DNA of 64,000 nucleotides. Source: Blastococcus sp. TBT05-19 (lineage in GTDB: Bacteria; Actinomycetota; Actinomycetes; Mycobacteriales; Geodermatophilaceae). The translations under genes were made by a program, and so were the position numbers. The notes beneath the pieces were generated by a model. That model did no database searches and was not told the DNA's origin. It saw only the letters and a list, made by a program, of their open reading frames with translations. Positions within the stretch are counted from its first letter, which is position 1. Each line of letters begins with the position of its first letter. The DNA lies in contig NZ_QOHI01000002.1 of NCBI RefSeq assembly GCF_003319095.1, positions 62,001 through 126,000 of the forward strand, in the 5' to 3' direction. This document shows, in pieces, positions 39,715 to 48,193 of this stretch.

Positions 39715-41769
39715 CTAGCGCGCAGCGGCCCGGCCGCGGTGCTGCTTCTGCCGGTACATCGCGGCGTCGGCCTCGCGGAGCAGGGCGTCGGCGCTGCGCG
39801 GTCCGTCGGCGGCCAGCACGGCCACGCCGACGCTCGTACCGACGTCCACCTGCCGGCCCTCCAGCCGGAACGGCTCGCTGAAGCAGCCGGAGACCCGCTG
39901 GGCCAGGCGCCGGGCGTCGGCGGGGTCGGGGAGGTCGGGCAGGACGACGGCGAACTCGTCACCGCTGAGCCGCGCCACCGTGTCGCCCGGGCGCACGACT
40001 GCGCGCAGGCGTGCGGCCACCTGGCGCAGCAGCTCGTCGCCGGCCGCGTGACCGAGGCTGTCGTTGACGTCCTTGAAGCGGTCCAGGTCGCAGAAGAGCA
40101 CGCCGAGGTGGCCCTCCGGTGCCGTACCGGCGAGCGTGGTCTCGAGGCGTTCGAGGAACAGCACGCGGTTGGGCAGGCCGGTCAGGGCGTCGTGCATGGC
40201 CTGGTGCCGCACCGTCTCCAGCAGCCGGGCCTTCTGCAGGGCGGTCGTGGCCTGGTCGCCCACGCCCCGCAACCGGGCGAGGACGTCACCACCCAGCTCC
40301 GGCGGGGTCTCCCCGGTGTCCCAGCTGGCGGTGGCGACGCCGAGGAAGGTGGTGCCCGCGACGAGGGGGACGGCGACGACGTCGGTGACGTCGATCTCGC
40401 GCAGGAACTGGGCCACCGCGGGGCTGCTCGTGCCGACACCGAGGATGCGCGGTTCCCGGTCGGTGAGCATGCCGATCAGCTCCGGGGTGTCCTCGGGGCG
40501 CAGGGGCGTGCTCAGGAAGTGCTCGCCCTGGGGTCGATCGGGCCGTGCCGACGACCGGCCCTGCAGCTGACCGAGCGTGGGGTCCCAGAGCATGACCGAG
40601 GCGCCGCTGCAGCCGACGACCCGCGGCAGCGTCGCGGCGACGATGTCGCAGACGGCGGTCGCGTCGGAGGCGGCGGCCAGCTCGTGCGCCAGGGCGAGCA
40701 GCGCCCCGGCACGCTCGGCCTCCAGGCGGGCGCCCCGCAGGGCGATGAGCAGGTCCAGGGCGGCCGCTGCGTGGCCGGCGTACGCGGCGAGCATCGTCTG
40801 CTCGTCGCTCATCGGCCCGTCACCGGTCCGGTAGATCGCCGCCAGCCGGCCGTGCCGCCGCCGCGCCGAGGCGACGTCGACGACGACGGCGGACGGGCCG
40901 AGGTCCTCGCCCGCGAGCAGCCGCTCGGCAAGCGCCGGGAGCTGGTCCTCCGGGATGCCGGCGGCGTGCACGAGCGGTGCGCCGCCGTCCGGGGAGTCGA
41001 CGACGAGCAGGTGGGCCGGGGCGAGGACGGCCTCGCCCGCGCGGGCCACGATGCGGTGCAGCACGGTGTCCAGGTCCTCGCTGCCGACCAGTTCGCCGGC
41101 CGCGGACTGCAGCGTGCGCAGCTGGCCGCGCAGGGCCATCAGCTCGGGGTCGTCCTCGCGCCGGCGCCGGCGCCGGCGCAGCCGCGACCGCCGCTCCCAG
41201 GTGACCCGGTAGACGCAGGTGCGGCTGCCGTCGCTCGCGCAGGCGGACGACGCGACGACGCCCTGGGGCAGTCCGAAGATGACGGGCACGGTGATCGCCA
41301 GCCCGCGGGCGAAGGCGCAGTCCAGCGCGGAGTGCTCGTAGCCCTCGGCGAGCGTGAGGGAGATCGTGGCCGACGTCGGCGACGTCTCCCGCACGTGCAT
41401 CGACTGGACGGTGGTGAACCTGGCCGCGCTGCGCGGCAGCTGCCGGTACACCTGGCGGGGGGTGCCCAGGGCCCGCAGCACGAGCAGCAGGGAGTGGCCG
41501 AGGCCGCTGCGCAGGGCGGAGGTGCCCATGGCGAACAGCGCGTCCGGGTCCTGGAGGACCTCGGTGGCGGCGACGAAGAGGCGGATGCGGGTGTCGTAGC
41601 TCCACCAGCGGGACTGGTCCTCGAGCTCGGCGGCCACGTGCTCCAGGCCGGCGCGGCGCAGGACCTCGGCGACCGCGCCGTCGCCACCGTGCCGGCGGAC
41701 GTAGCGGAGCACGCCGGCGATGGTGGCGCCCGACGTCTCCCGCGCCTCCTCGTGCCCGATCGAGGTCAT
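39715..41769 (-). CDS. Soluble sensor diguanylate cyclase (V4R-like, GAF, GGDEF), paralog 1
   Basis: A 684-residue protein without membrane segments. Residues 10-190 (RYVRRHGGDGAVAEVLRRAG, SRWWSYDTRIRLFVAATEVL, ACASDGSRTCVYRVTWE) resemble V4R/heme-NO-binding-like sensor domains of actinobacteria, ending in a Cys pair (C177, C185). Two GAF-like regions (about 225-370, 375-515) and a GGDEF domain follow. The active loop is SGDEF, an accepted active variant, preceded after five residues by inhibitory RxxD (RPGD). The ATG at 41769 has GGAGGG upstream. The next gene is a full-length paralog in the same orientation. Confidence 0.9.
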   Translation of the reverse strand: MTSIGHEEARETSGATIAGVLRYVRRHGGDGAVAEVLRRAGLEHVAAELEDQSRWWSYDTRIRLFVAATEVLQDPDALFAMGTSALRSGLGHSLLLVLRALGTPRQVYRQLPRSAARFTTVQSMHVRETSPTSATISLTLAEGYEHSALDCAFARGLAITVPVIFGLPQGVVASSACASDGSRTCVYRVTWERRSRLRRRRRRREDDPELMALRGQLRTLQSAAGELVGSEDLDTVLHRIVARAGEAVLAPAHLLVVDSPDGGAPLVHAAGIPEDQLPALAERLLAGEDLGPSAVVVDVASARRRHGRLAAIYRTGDGPMSDEQTMLAAYAGHAAAALDLLIALRGARLEAERAGALLALAHELAAASDATAVCDIVAATLPRVVGCSGASVMLWDPTLGQLQGRSSARPDRPQGEHFLSTPLRPEDTPELIGMLTDREPRILGVGTSSPAVAQFLREIDVTDVVAVPLVAGTTFLGVATASWDTGETPPELGGDVLARLRGVGDQATTALQKARLLETVRHQAMHDALTGLPNRVLFLERLETTLAGTAPEGHLGVLFCDLDRFKDVNDSLGHAAGDELLRQVAARLRAVVRPGDTVARLSGDEFAVVLPDLPDPADARRLAQRVSGCFSEPFRLEGRQVDVGTSVGVAVLAADGPRSADALLREADAAMYRQKQHRGRAAAR

Positions 41770-41876
41770 CCTCGCCACCCTCCCCCCGGAGCTGCACAGC
41801 CCGTCCGGTGGAGCATCGGCCGCCCGGCGTGAACCTTGAGCGATCCTGCCCCGTTCCGATGAAGGTTTCGCGCAGG

Positions 41877-43925
41877 TCAGCCGCGTGTCGGGGTGCGGCG
41901 CCCGTGCTTGTGCCGGTACATCGCCGCGTCGGCCCGGCGCAGCAGCTGCTCGGCACCGCCGGTGTCCTCGGTCAGGACGGCGACGCCGGTGCTGGTGCCG
42001 ACCCGCACCTCGGTGCCCTCGAGGCGGAACGGCTCGTCGAAGCAGGCCAGCACCCGGGCGGCGAGGCCGTCGGCGTCCGACGGCTCCTCGAGCCCGGGCA
42101 GCAGGATCGCGAACTCGTCGCCGCTGAGCCTGCCCACGGTGTCGCCGGGGCGCACGCCGGCGCGCAGCCGGGCCGAGACCTGCCGCAGCAGCTCGTCCCC
42201 GGCGGCGTGGCCCAGGGTGTCGTTGACCTGCTTGAAGCGGTCGAGGTCGCAGAACAGGACCCCGAGGTGGGTCGTCGGACGGGTGTCCACGATCGCGGTG
42301 GTGAGCCGGTCGAGGAAGAGCGCCCGGTTCGGCAGCCCGGTCAGCGCGTCATGCGTCGCCTGGTGGCGGACGGTCTGCAGCAGGTGCGCCTTCTGCAGCG
42401 CGGTGGTGGCCTGGTCGCCCACGCCGCGCAGCCGGGCGAGCACGTCGCCGTCCAGCTGCGGCGGTGCCTCACCGCGGCGCCAGCCGGCGGTCGCCGCGCC
42501 GAGGAAGACCCCGTCGGCGATGAGCGGCACGGCCACGACCTCGGTGGTGCCGAGGCCGTCGAGCAACCGGCGCAGCACCGGGCTGCTCGTGCCGGCGCGC
42601 AGGATCTGCGGTTCGCGATCGGTCAGCATGCCCACCAGCTCGGGCACGTCCTCGGCGCGCAGCGCGGTCGTCCGCAGCAGCTCGTCCGCCCTGCCGTCGT
42701 GACCCACGGCGGAGTGCGAGCGCAGCGAGGCGCTGGCGGCGTCCCACACCAGGATGCCGGCCGTGGTGCAGCCGACGATCCCGGGCAGCGCCGCGGTGAC
42801 CAGCTCGCTGACCTCGGCGGCGTCGGTGGAGGCGGCGAGGTCGTGCGCCAGGGCGAGCAGCGCCCCGGCGCGGGCCGCCTCGGTCCGCGCCTCCTGGAGG
42901 GCGATGATCAGGTCGAGCGCGGCCGCGGCATGACCGGCGTAGGCCGCCAGCATGGCCGACTCGTCGCCCATGGCGTCGTCCCCGGCGCGGTAGATCGCCG
43001 CCAGGCGGCCGTGCATCCGCCGCGCCGAGACGACGTCGACGACGACGGCACCGGCGCCCATGTCGTCGCCGGCCAGCAGGGCGGCGGCCAGCTGCGGCAG
43101 CCGGTCGGACGGCAGGCCGGCGGCGTGCACGAGGGGTTCGCCGCCCCCTGGCGCGTGGACGGCGAGCAGGTAGGCGGGCGCGAGGACGGCCTCGGCGGCC
43201 CGGGCGACGATCCGCTCGAGGACGGTGTCGACGTCGTCGCTGGCGACGAGCTCCGTCGCCGCCGACTGCAGGATCTGCAGCTGGCCGCGGAGGGCGAGCA
43301 GCTCGGGGTCGGCGCCGGCGTCCTCCCGGCGGCGCCACGGCAGCCGGGACCGCCGGTGCCACGTCAGGGAGTAGATGCAGGCCGGGTGCCCGTCGGACTG
43401 GCACTCGTCGTGGACGACCTCCGCCGCCGGCAGCGTGAAGATCTGCGGGACGCAGCTCAGCAGCCCCTGCGTGTAGTCGCAGTCCAGGCGGGAGTGGGGG
43501 TAGCCGTCGTGCAGCCGGTACCGGATGGTGGCCGACGTCGATCCGGCCTCGAGGATCTCCATGGTCGAGGTGGTGCTGAACTTCTGGACGGCGCGGGGGA
43601 GCTGGCGGAAGACCTGCCGGGGCGTGCCCAGCGACCGCAGCAGGAGGACCAGGCCGTGGGCGAGACCGGTCTTCAGCGCGGCCGCGCCCACCTCGAACAT
43701 GGTGCGCCGGTCGTCGAGCACCTCGGTGGCGGCGGAGAACAGCGCGATCCGGGTGTCGTAGCTCCACCAGCGGGACTGGTCGTCGAGCTCGTCCGCGGTC
43801 GCGTCGACGCCGGCCCGCCGGATGACCTCGGCGACCGCTGCGTCGCCGCCCTGGCGGCGGACGAAGCGAAGCAGCCCGCCGGTCGTGGCCCCGGAGGTCT
43901 CACGTCTCTCGGCGGCGTTGCTCAT
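41877..43925 (-). CDS. Soluble sensor diguanylate cyclase (V4R-like, GAF, GGDEF), paralog 2
   Basis: A 682-residue tandem paralog of the previous gene, alike over the whole length including the N-terminal sensor (RFVRRQGGDAAVAEVIRRAG, SRWWSYDTRIALFSAATEVL, ECQSDGHPACIYSLTW), two GAF-like regions, SGDEF loop and RPGD inhibitory site. The Cys pair in the sensor is retained though spacing and surrounding residues differ, so the two may sense different cues. The shared linker GDVLARLRGVGDQATTALQK is identical. Start ATG at 43925 has GAGGACAGGA upstream. The gap to paralog 1 is about 107 bases. Confidence 0.9.
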   Translation of the reverse strand: MSNAAERRETSGATTGGLLRFVRRQGGDAAVAEVIRRAGVDATADELDDQSRWWSYDTRIALFSAATEVLDDRRTMFEVGAAALKTGLAHGLVLLLRSLGTPRQVFRQLPRAVQKFSTTSTMEILEAGSTSATIRYRLHDGYPHSRLDCDYTQGLLSCVPQIFTLPAAEVVHDECQSDGHPACIYSLTWHRRSRLPWRRREDAGADPELLALRGQLQILQSAATELVASDDVDTVLERIVARAAEAVLAPAYLLAVHAPGGGEPLVHAAGLPSDRLPQLAAALLAGDDMGAGAVVVDVVSARRMHGRLAAIYRAGDDAMGDESAMLAAYAGHAAAALDLIIALQEARTEAARAGALLALAHDLAASTDAAEVSELVTAALPGIVGCTTAGILVWDAASASLRSHSAVGHDGRADELLRTTALRAEDVPELVGMLTDREPQILRAGTSSPVLRRLLDGLGTTEVVAVPLIADGVFLGAATAGWRRGEAPPQLDGDVLARLRGVGDQATTALQKAHLLQTVRHQATHDALTGLPNRALFLDRLTTAIVDTRPTTHLGVLFCDLDRFKQVNDTLGHAAGDELLRQVSARLRAGVRPGDTVGRLSGDEFAILLPGLEEPSDADGLAARVLACFDEPFRLEGTEVRVGTSTGVAVLTEDTGGAEQLLRRADAAMYRHKHGRRTPTRG

Positions 43926-44151
43926 CGCGTCCTGTCCTCGGCCCTGATCGTGTCGCGGGCGCCGACGGGCGCAGGAGCGACCGGGATCCGCAGCGGGTGC
44001 ACGTCCTCGCATCGGCCGCTTCCCCACCGGACCTGAGCCCACGACCCCCGTCGGGGTGAGCCGCATCCGGCGATGAACACGGATCGTGCGCCTGCGGTTG
44101 CACAATGCCAGCCGTTGCGGCCGGAGGGACACCGGTCCCCCGAACGCATGC

Positions 44152-44178
44152 GACCCCGGTCTCGAGGAGACCGGGGTC
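44152..44178 (-). terminator. Terminator after 49-residue gene
   Basis: A 12-bp perfect stem (44152-44163 with 44167-44178) with a 3-base loop, 33 bases past the stop at 44212. Confidence 0.8.
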
Positions 44179-44211
44179 GGGGTGGAGCGGGCCGCGCTGG
44201 GCGGCCGGGGA

Positions 44212-44361
44212 TCAGCGGCCGAAGAAGTGGCTGCTGTTCGCCATCGTCAGGAGCTCGTCCCGCATGGCCGGGCTGCTGGTGCGGGAGAGCGCCTTGTCGA
44301 GCGCCCGCCGGGTACGCGCCACCTGCCGGCGCTCGCGCCAGACCGTCGTCACGCTGCTCAT
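44212..44361 (-). CDS. Basic 49-residue protein, unknown
   Basis: A 49-residue, arginine-rich helical protein (MSSVTTVWRERRQVARTRRA, then ALDKALSRTSSPAMRDELL, ending SSHFFGR). GAGGCAG precedes the ATG and a good terminator follows, so it forms its own transcription unit in an otherwise AT-richer intergenic region. I recognise it as a small actinobacterial type seen next to other genes but have no function for it. Confidence 0.75.
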   Translation of the reverse strand: MSSVTTVWRERRQVARTRRALDKALSRTSSPAMRDELLTMANSSHFFGR

Positions 44362-44405
44362 CGCTACTGCCTCTTTCGTCGAAGTGTCGTGCCTGCGACC
44401 GTAGT

Positions 44406-44431
44406 AACACAGGTGTTCACCACTGTAATCC
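44406..44431 (-). promoter_or_regulatory. Possible ECF-sigma promoter and palindrome upstream of 49-residue gene
   Basis: On the minus strand GGATT (44431-44427), 18 bp, GTT (44408-44406), close to the GGAAT-N18-GTT pattern of SigH/SigR promoters. The same stretch contains AACAC-AG-GTGTT (44406-44417), a 12-bp palindrome with mismatched centre. Two readings of the same bases; neither is proven. Confidence 0.35.
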
Positions 44432-44507
44432 GACGAAACGTAGGTTTGGTTGAGCCTGGGCCGAAGGTTGCTCACCCTTCGGGGTGAGAGTGGTCACGAA
44501 AGCACGA

Positions 44508-44538
44508 CGGCGCCCGCCCCCACAGGGGACGGGCGCCG
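44508..44538 (-). terminator. Hairpin after SRPBCC gene
   Basis: Stem 44508-44516 with 44530-44538, extended by four G-C pairs, loop CACA. A second inverted repeat lies closer to the gene (about 44556-44608). Confidence 0.6.
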
Positions 44539-44613
44539 CGCGATGTGCTGGAACGGCCCCCTCGCAGGGCCCCGCCGCGAGCGGAGCGAGCGGTGGGGGG
44601 CGAGGGGGTCCTC

Positions 44614-45081
44614 TCAGTGCTGGTCGGGCCGCGGGACGTCGCCGCGCCAGGCACCGGTCTCGGCGCCGCGGCTCTCGATGAACTCCTTGAACTTCTTCGC
44701 GTCCGCCTTCACCTGGCGGTCGTCGAAGCCCAGGGCCGCCCCGGCCTTCTCGACCAGGCCCTCGGGCTCCCAGTCGATCTGGATCATCACCCGGGTCTTG
44801 TTGTCGTCGAGCCGGTGGAAGGTGACGACGCCGGCGTGCTTGGCCTCCCCGCTGGTGCTGGTCCAGGCGACCCGCTCCTCGGGGTGCTGCTCGGTGATCT
44901 CGGCGTCGAACTCGCGCTTCACACCGTCGATGTTGGTCACCCAGTGGGTGTGGGTCTCGTCGATCTGCGTGATGCTCTCGACCCCGCCCATGAACTGGGG
45001 GAAGGACTCGAACTGCGTCCACTGGTCGTACACGGCGCGGATCGGGACGTCGACGTCGACGGACTCCTGCACGGATGCCAC
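44614..45081 (-). CDS. SRPBCC-family (polyketide cyclase-like) protein
   Basis: A 155-residue START/SRPBCC fold protein: VDVDVPIRAVYDQWTQFESFPQFM opening and VTFHRLDDNKTRVMIQIDWEPEGL core, with a charged C-terminal helix. These helix-grip proteins bind hydrophobic ligands; the cyclase name is by similarity only. The N-terminal ATG fits the fold start. No operon partner is evident. Confidence 0.88.
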   Translation of the reverse strand: MASVQESVDVDVPIRAVYDQWTQFESFPQFMGGVESITQIDETHTHWVTNIDGVKREFDAEITEQHPEERVAWTSTSGEAKHAGVVTFHRLDDNKTRVMIQIDWEPEGLVEKAGAALGFDDRQVKADAKKFKEFIESRGAETGAWRGDVPRPDQH

Positions 45082-45161
45082 GGCTGCTCAGCTCCTCAGA
45101 TCGCTGTTGGGTCGTGTGCGACCTACCCCCGTGACCGCGGGGCGACACGTCGAAGCGCAGG

Positions 45162-46319
45162 TCAGCGCAACGCGGCGGCGATGCTTCCCCTGACCGGGGA
45201 GTTCCGCAGCAGCAGCGCCTGCGCCAGGTGGTAGGCGTCGGGCTGCCCGGTCCAGGTGCCCGAGGCGACCTCGCCCGTCGGCGTCAGCTCGTGGTGCCAG
45301 CTGCCGGTCGCGCGGTCGGCGAAGCGCGCCTCGCCGTGCGCCCACCAGCGGTCGGCCAGGTCGCGGAAGCGCGCCTCCCCGGTGACGCCGGCGAGCACCT
45401 CGGCCGCGGCGACCGCCTCGCACAGCACCCAGTGCATGCGGGCCGGGACGACCGGGCGGTCCTGCCAGTCCAGCGTGTACGGGAAGCCGTCCTCCCCGTC
45501 GGCCGCCCAGCCGCGTCCCGCCGCCGCGTCGAAGAGGGCGACCGCATCGGGCAGCAACCAGACCGGGGGCTGGTCGAGCGCCGACCGGAGGTGGAGGCAC
45601 AGGCGCGCCCACTCGAACTGGTGCCCCACCGTCACGCCGTAGGGCCGGAACGGGTCGGCCGGGTGGTCGCGGTTGTGCTCGGGCAGGGGGGTCCAGGCGT
45701 CGTCGAAGTGCTCGGGCAGCCGCCAGTCGCGCTCCCGGGCCCAGCCGTGCACGACCCGCTCGACGCTGCGCAGCGCCTGGCTCCGCAGCCGGTCGGCGAG
45801 GCCGGGGTCGTGCACCGCGTCCGCGGCGGCGAGGGTGGCCTCGACGCCGTGCATGTTGGCGTTGGCGCCGCGGTAGCCGTCCAGCCGTGTCCAGCCGGCG
45901 TCCCACTCCTCGACGGCGAGACCGGCCTCGTCGTCCCAGAACCGGTGCTGCAAGACGTCCAGCGCCTCCCCGAGCAGGTCGTCGCCCAGCCCGGCGGCCG
46001 CCGCGGTGGACCCGGCCAGGACGACGAAGGCGTGCACGTACGCCGCCTTCGTCCCGTCCTCGGTGCTGGACCGCCACCCGCCGTGCCGGGCGTCGTGCAG
46101 CGGCCCCTCCCGCAGCGCCCGGACCCCGTGCGCGGCCAGGTCACCGGCGCCCGGCCTCCCCAGCAGGTGCGCCAGGCCGAAGACGTGGGTCATCCGCGCG
46201 ACGATCCAAGCCTCCTGCGGCCGGTCGGCCAGGACCGAACCGTCCGCGTCCAGGTAGCCGAAGCCGTCGTCCAGCCGGGAGCGGGCGGCGAAGGCGAGCA
46301 GCCGGTCGAGGTCGGTCAC
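45162..46319 (-). CDS. AGE-family epimerase/isomerase
   Basis: A 385-residue (alpha/alpha)6-barrel enzyme of the N-acylglucosamine 2-epimerase/YihS superfamily: RMTHVFGLAHLLGRPG, YRGANANMHGVEA, VGHQFEWARLC, RMHWVLCEAV with the catalytic His residues of the family. YihS-type members isomerise mannose/fructose or sulfoquinovose; the exact sugar is not clear. TAGCCT lies 6 bases before the GTG, leaderless type; the TAG of this hexamer is the stop codon of the preceding 132-residue gene. Confidence 0.9.
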   Translation of the reverse strand: MTDLDRLLAFAARSRLDDGFGYLDADGSVLADRPQEAWIVARMTHVFGLAHLLGRPGAGDLAAHGVRALREGPLHDARHGGWRSSTEDGTKAAYVHAFVVLAGSTAAAAGLGDDLLGEALDVLQHRFWDDEAGLAVEEWDAGWTRLDGYRGANANMHGVEATLAAADAVHDPGLADRLRSQALRSVERVVHGWARERDWRLPEHFDDAWTPLPEHNRDHPADPFRPYGVTVGHQFEWARLCLHLRSALDQPPVWLLPDAVALFDAAAGRGWAADGEDGFPYTLDWQDRPVVPARMHWVLCEAVAAAEVLAGVTGEARFRDLADRWWAHGEARFADRATGSWHHELTPTGEVASGTWTGQPDAYHLAQALLLRNSPVRGSIAAALR

Positions 46320-46328
46320 GGGGTCAGG

Positions 46329-46727
46329 CTAGGAGGCCGACCTCCGAGCCGCCGAGACCGCGACGGACAGCCGGGTGATGACGACGGCCAGCACCACCAG
46401 CCCGACCAGCCGGGCGAGGCCGGCGCCGATGTCCGCGCCCTCCTGCCCGGCGGTGAGCCAGTCGACCAGCGCGAGGACCGCGATCACCCCGAGCACGACC
46501 ACGCCGGTGCGGCGCGCCGCGGGGTCGGGCCCCTTGAGGAGCAGCGCCCCGCCGACGGCGGCGGCGACGTAGCCCGCCACCTGGATCAGCGCCGGCAGGT
46601 CCCCCTGGCCGTCACCAGCGGGGCGGGAGCCGCTCACCACGATCGCGGCCCCGGTGAGGACGACGAACAGCAGCAGCGCCACGAGCGCAGGTGCCCTGCG
46701 GTCCACGTCGGCCTCCTCGGACGTCAT
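46329..46727 (-). CDS. Small membrane protein in bkd-type operon
   Basis: A 132-residue protein with four predicted membrane helices (ALVALLLFVVLTGAAIVV, VAGYVAAAVGGALLL, VVVLGVIAVLALVDWL, LVGLVVLAVVITRL) and a short charged N-terminus. It starts 5 bases after the E2 stop, so it is probably co-transcribed with E1alpha-E1beta-E2, but no functional connection is known. Family not recognised. Confidence 0.75.
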   Translation of the reverse strand: MTSEEADVDRRAPALVALLLFVVLTGAAIVVSGSRPAGDGQGDLPALIQVAGYVAAAVGGALLLKGPDPAARRTGVVVLGVIAVLALVDWLTAGQEGADIGAGLARLVGLVVLAVVITRLSVAVSAARRSAS

Positions 46728-46732
46728 GCGCG

Positions 46733-48190
46733 TCAGTAGGCCAGCGCGCTCGCCGGATCCTGCAGCAGCGCGCCGACGTCGGCAAGGAACCTCGACCCCA
46801 GCTCGCCGTCGACGATCCGGTGGTCGAACGACAGCGCGAGCGTGGTGACCTGCCGGGGCCGGACCTTGCCCTTGTGCACCCAGGGCATCTCGCGCACGGC
46901 ACCGAAGGCCAGGATCGCCGACTCCCCGGGGTTCAGGATCGGGGTGCCGGTGTCGACGCCGAAGACGCCCACGTTGGTGATCGTCAGCGTGCCGCCGGTC
47001 ATGTCCGCCGGTGCGGTCTTCCCGGCCCGCGCCGTCTCGGTGAGCTCGCCGAGGGCCGCGGCCAGCTCGGCCAGCGACAGCCGGCCGGCGTCCTTGATGT
47101 TCGGGACGACGAGGCCGCGCGGGGTCGCCGCGGCGATGCCGAGGTTGACCTGGCCGTGCACCACGATCTCCTGGGCCGCCTCGTCCCAGCTGCTGTTGAC
47201 CATCGGGTGCCGCTTCGCCGCGAGGAGCACGGCCCTGGCGACGAACAGCAGCGGGCTGACCTTGACCCCGGCGAGCTCCGGGCGGCCGGCGAGCCGGGTC
47301 CGCAGCTTCATCGTGCGGGTGACGTCGACGGTCAGGAACTCCGTCACGTGCGGTGCGGTGAAGGCGCTGCTCACCATCGCCGCGGCGGTGTGCTTGCGCA
47401 CGCCCTTGATCGGGATCCGCTCCTCCCCCGCGACAGGGGCCACAATGGCCATCTCGGCCCCTGCGGTGGTCGCGGACCGGGCGGCGATCGCGGCGTCCAC
47501 GTCGGCGCGGGTGATGCACCCACCAGCGCCGGAGCCTGTGATCGTCGCCAGGTCGACGCCGAGGTCCTTGGCGTACTTGCGCGTCGGCGGCTTGGCCAGC
47601 GGCCGGGGACCGCGGCGGCCGGGAACCGCCTCCCGCGCGGGGGCCGCGGCCTCGCTGAGCGCGGCCGCCTCGGCCTGCCGGCCCACCTCCAGGCCGCCGT
47701 GCCGCACCGGCTTGGTGCGCATGTCGGGCGCGGTCGCCAGCAGCGGCGGGGCGTCGTCGGCGACCGGCGGGAGAACCGGGGTGCCGGCCGGCTCGGGGGT
47801 GCGGCGGGGACGGCGGCGGGCCTCGGTCGTGCGCGGGCCGTAGCCGACCAGGACCGCGGTGCGGCCGTTGGCGTTGGTCTCGCCGATCAGGCCCGAGCCG
47901 CCCGGGTCGGCGGCGGGCGACGGGGCCCCGCCCTCCCCGCCGACGTCGATGGTGATGATCGGGGCGCCGACGTCGACCATCGTGCCGGCGTCGAACAGCA
48001 GCTCGACCACGGTGCCGGCCCACGGCGAGGGCAGCTCGACGGCGGCCTTCGCCGTCTCCACCTCGCAGAGCGGCTGGTTGACGGTGACGGTGTCGCCGAC
48101 GGCGACCAGCCACTGGAGGATCTCGCCCTCGGTGAGCCCCTCACCGACGTCGGGGAGCTTGAACTGCCGGAGCGCGGATGTCTGCGTCAT
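46733..48190 (-). CDS. bkdC: Dihydrolipoamide acyltransferase (E2) of 2-oxoacid dehydrogenase
   Basis: A 485-residue E2. One N-terminal lipoyl domain with lipoyl-Lys48 (EVETAKAAVELPSP), a Pro/Ala-rich linker, a peripheral-subunit-binding domain (TRKYAKDLGVDLATITGSG) and the C-terminal acyltransferase domain with catalytic His457 (SFDHRIVDGELG) and NSSWDE. It forms the core of the complex that converts a 2-oxoacid to acyl-CoA. The divergent Lrp regulator suggests branched-chain substrates rather than pyruvate. Confidence 0.92.
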   Translation of the reverse strand: MTQTSALRQFKLPDVGEGLTEGEILQWLVAVGDTVTVNQPLCEVETAKAAVELPSPWAGTVVELLFDAGTMVDVGAPIITIDVGGEGGAPSPAADPGGSGLIGETNANGRTAVLVGYGPRTTEARRRPRRTPEPAGTPVLPPVADDAPPLLATAPDMRTKPVRHGGLEVGRQAEAAALSEAAAPAREAVPGRRGPRPLAKPPTRKYAKDLGVDLATITGSGAGGCITRADVDAAIAARSATTAGAEMAIVAPVAGEERIPIKGVRKHTAAAMVSSAFTAPHVTEFLTVDVTRTMKLRTRLAGRPELAGVKVSPLLFVARAVLLAAKRHPMVNSSWDEAAQEIVVHGQVNLGIAAATPRGLVVPNIKDAGRLSLAELAAALGELTETARAGKTAPADMTGGTLTITNVGVFGVDTGTPILNPGESAILAFGAVREMPWVHKGKVRPRQVTTLALSFDHRIVDGELGSRFLADVGALLQDPASALAY

Positions 48191-48193
48191 GGC

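Noticed and set aside
41877..43925. A degenerate diguanylate cyclase because the loop reads SGDEF
   Set aside because: SGDEF is found in active enzymes and other catalytic residues, including the I-site RPGD, are intact.
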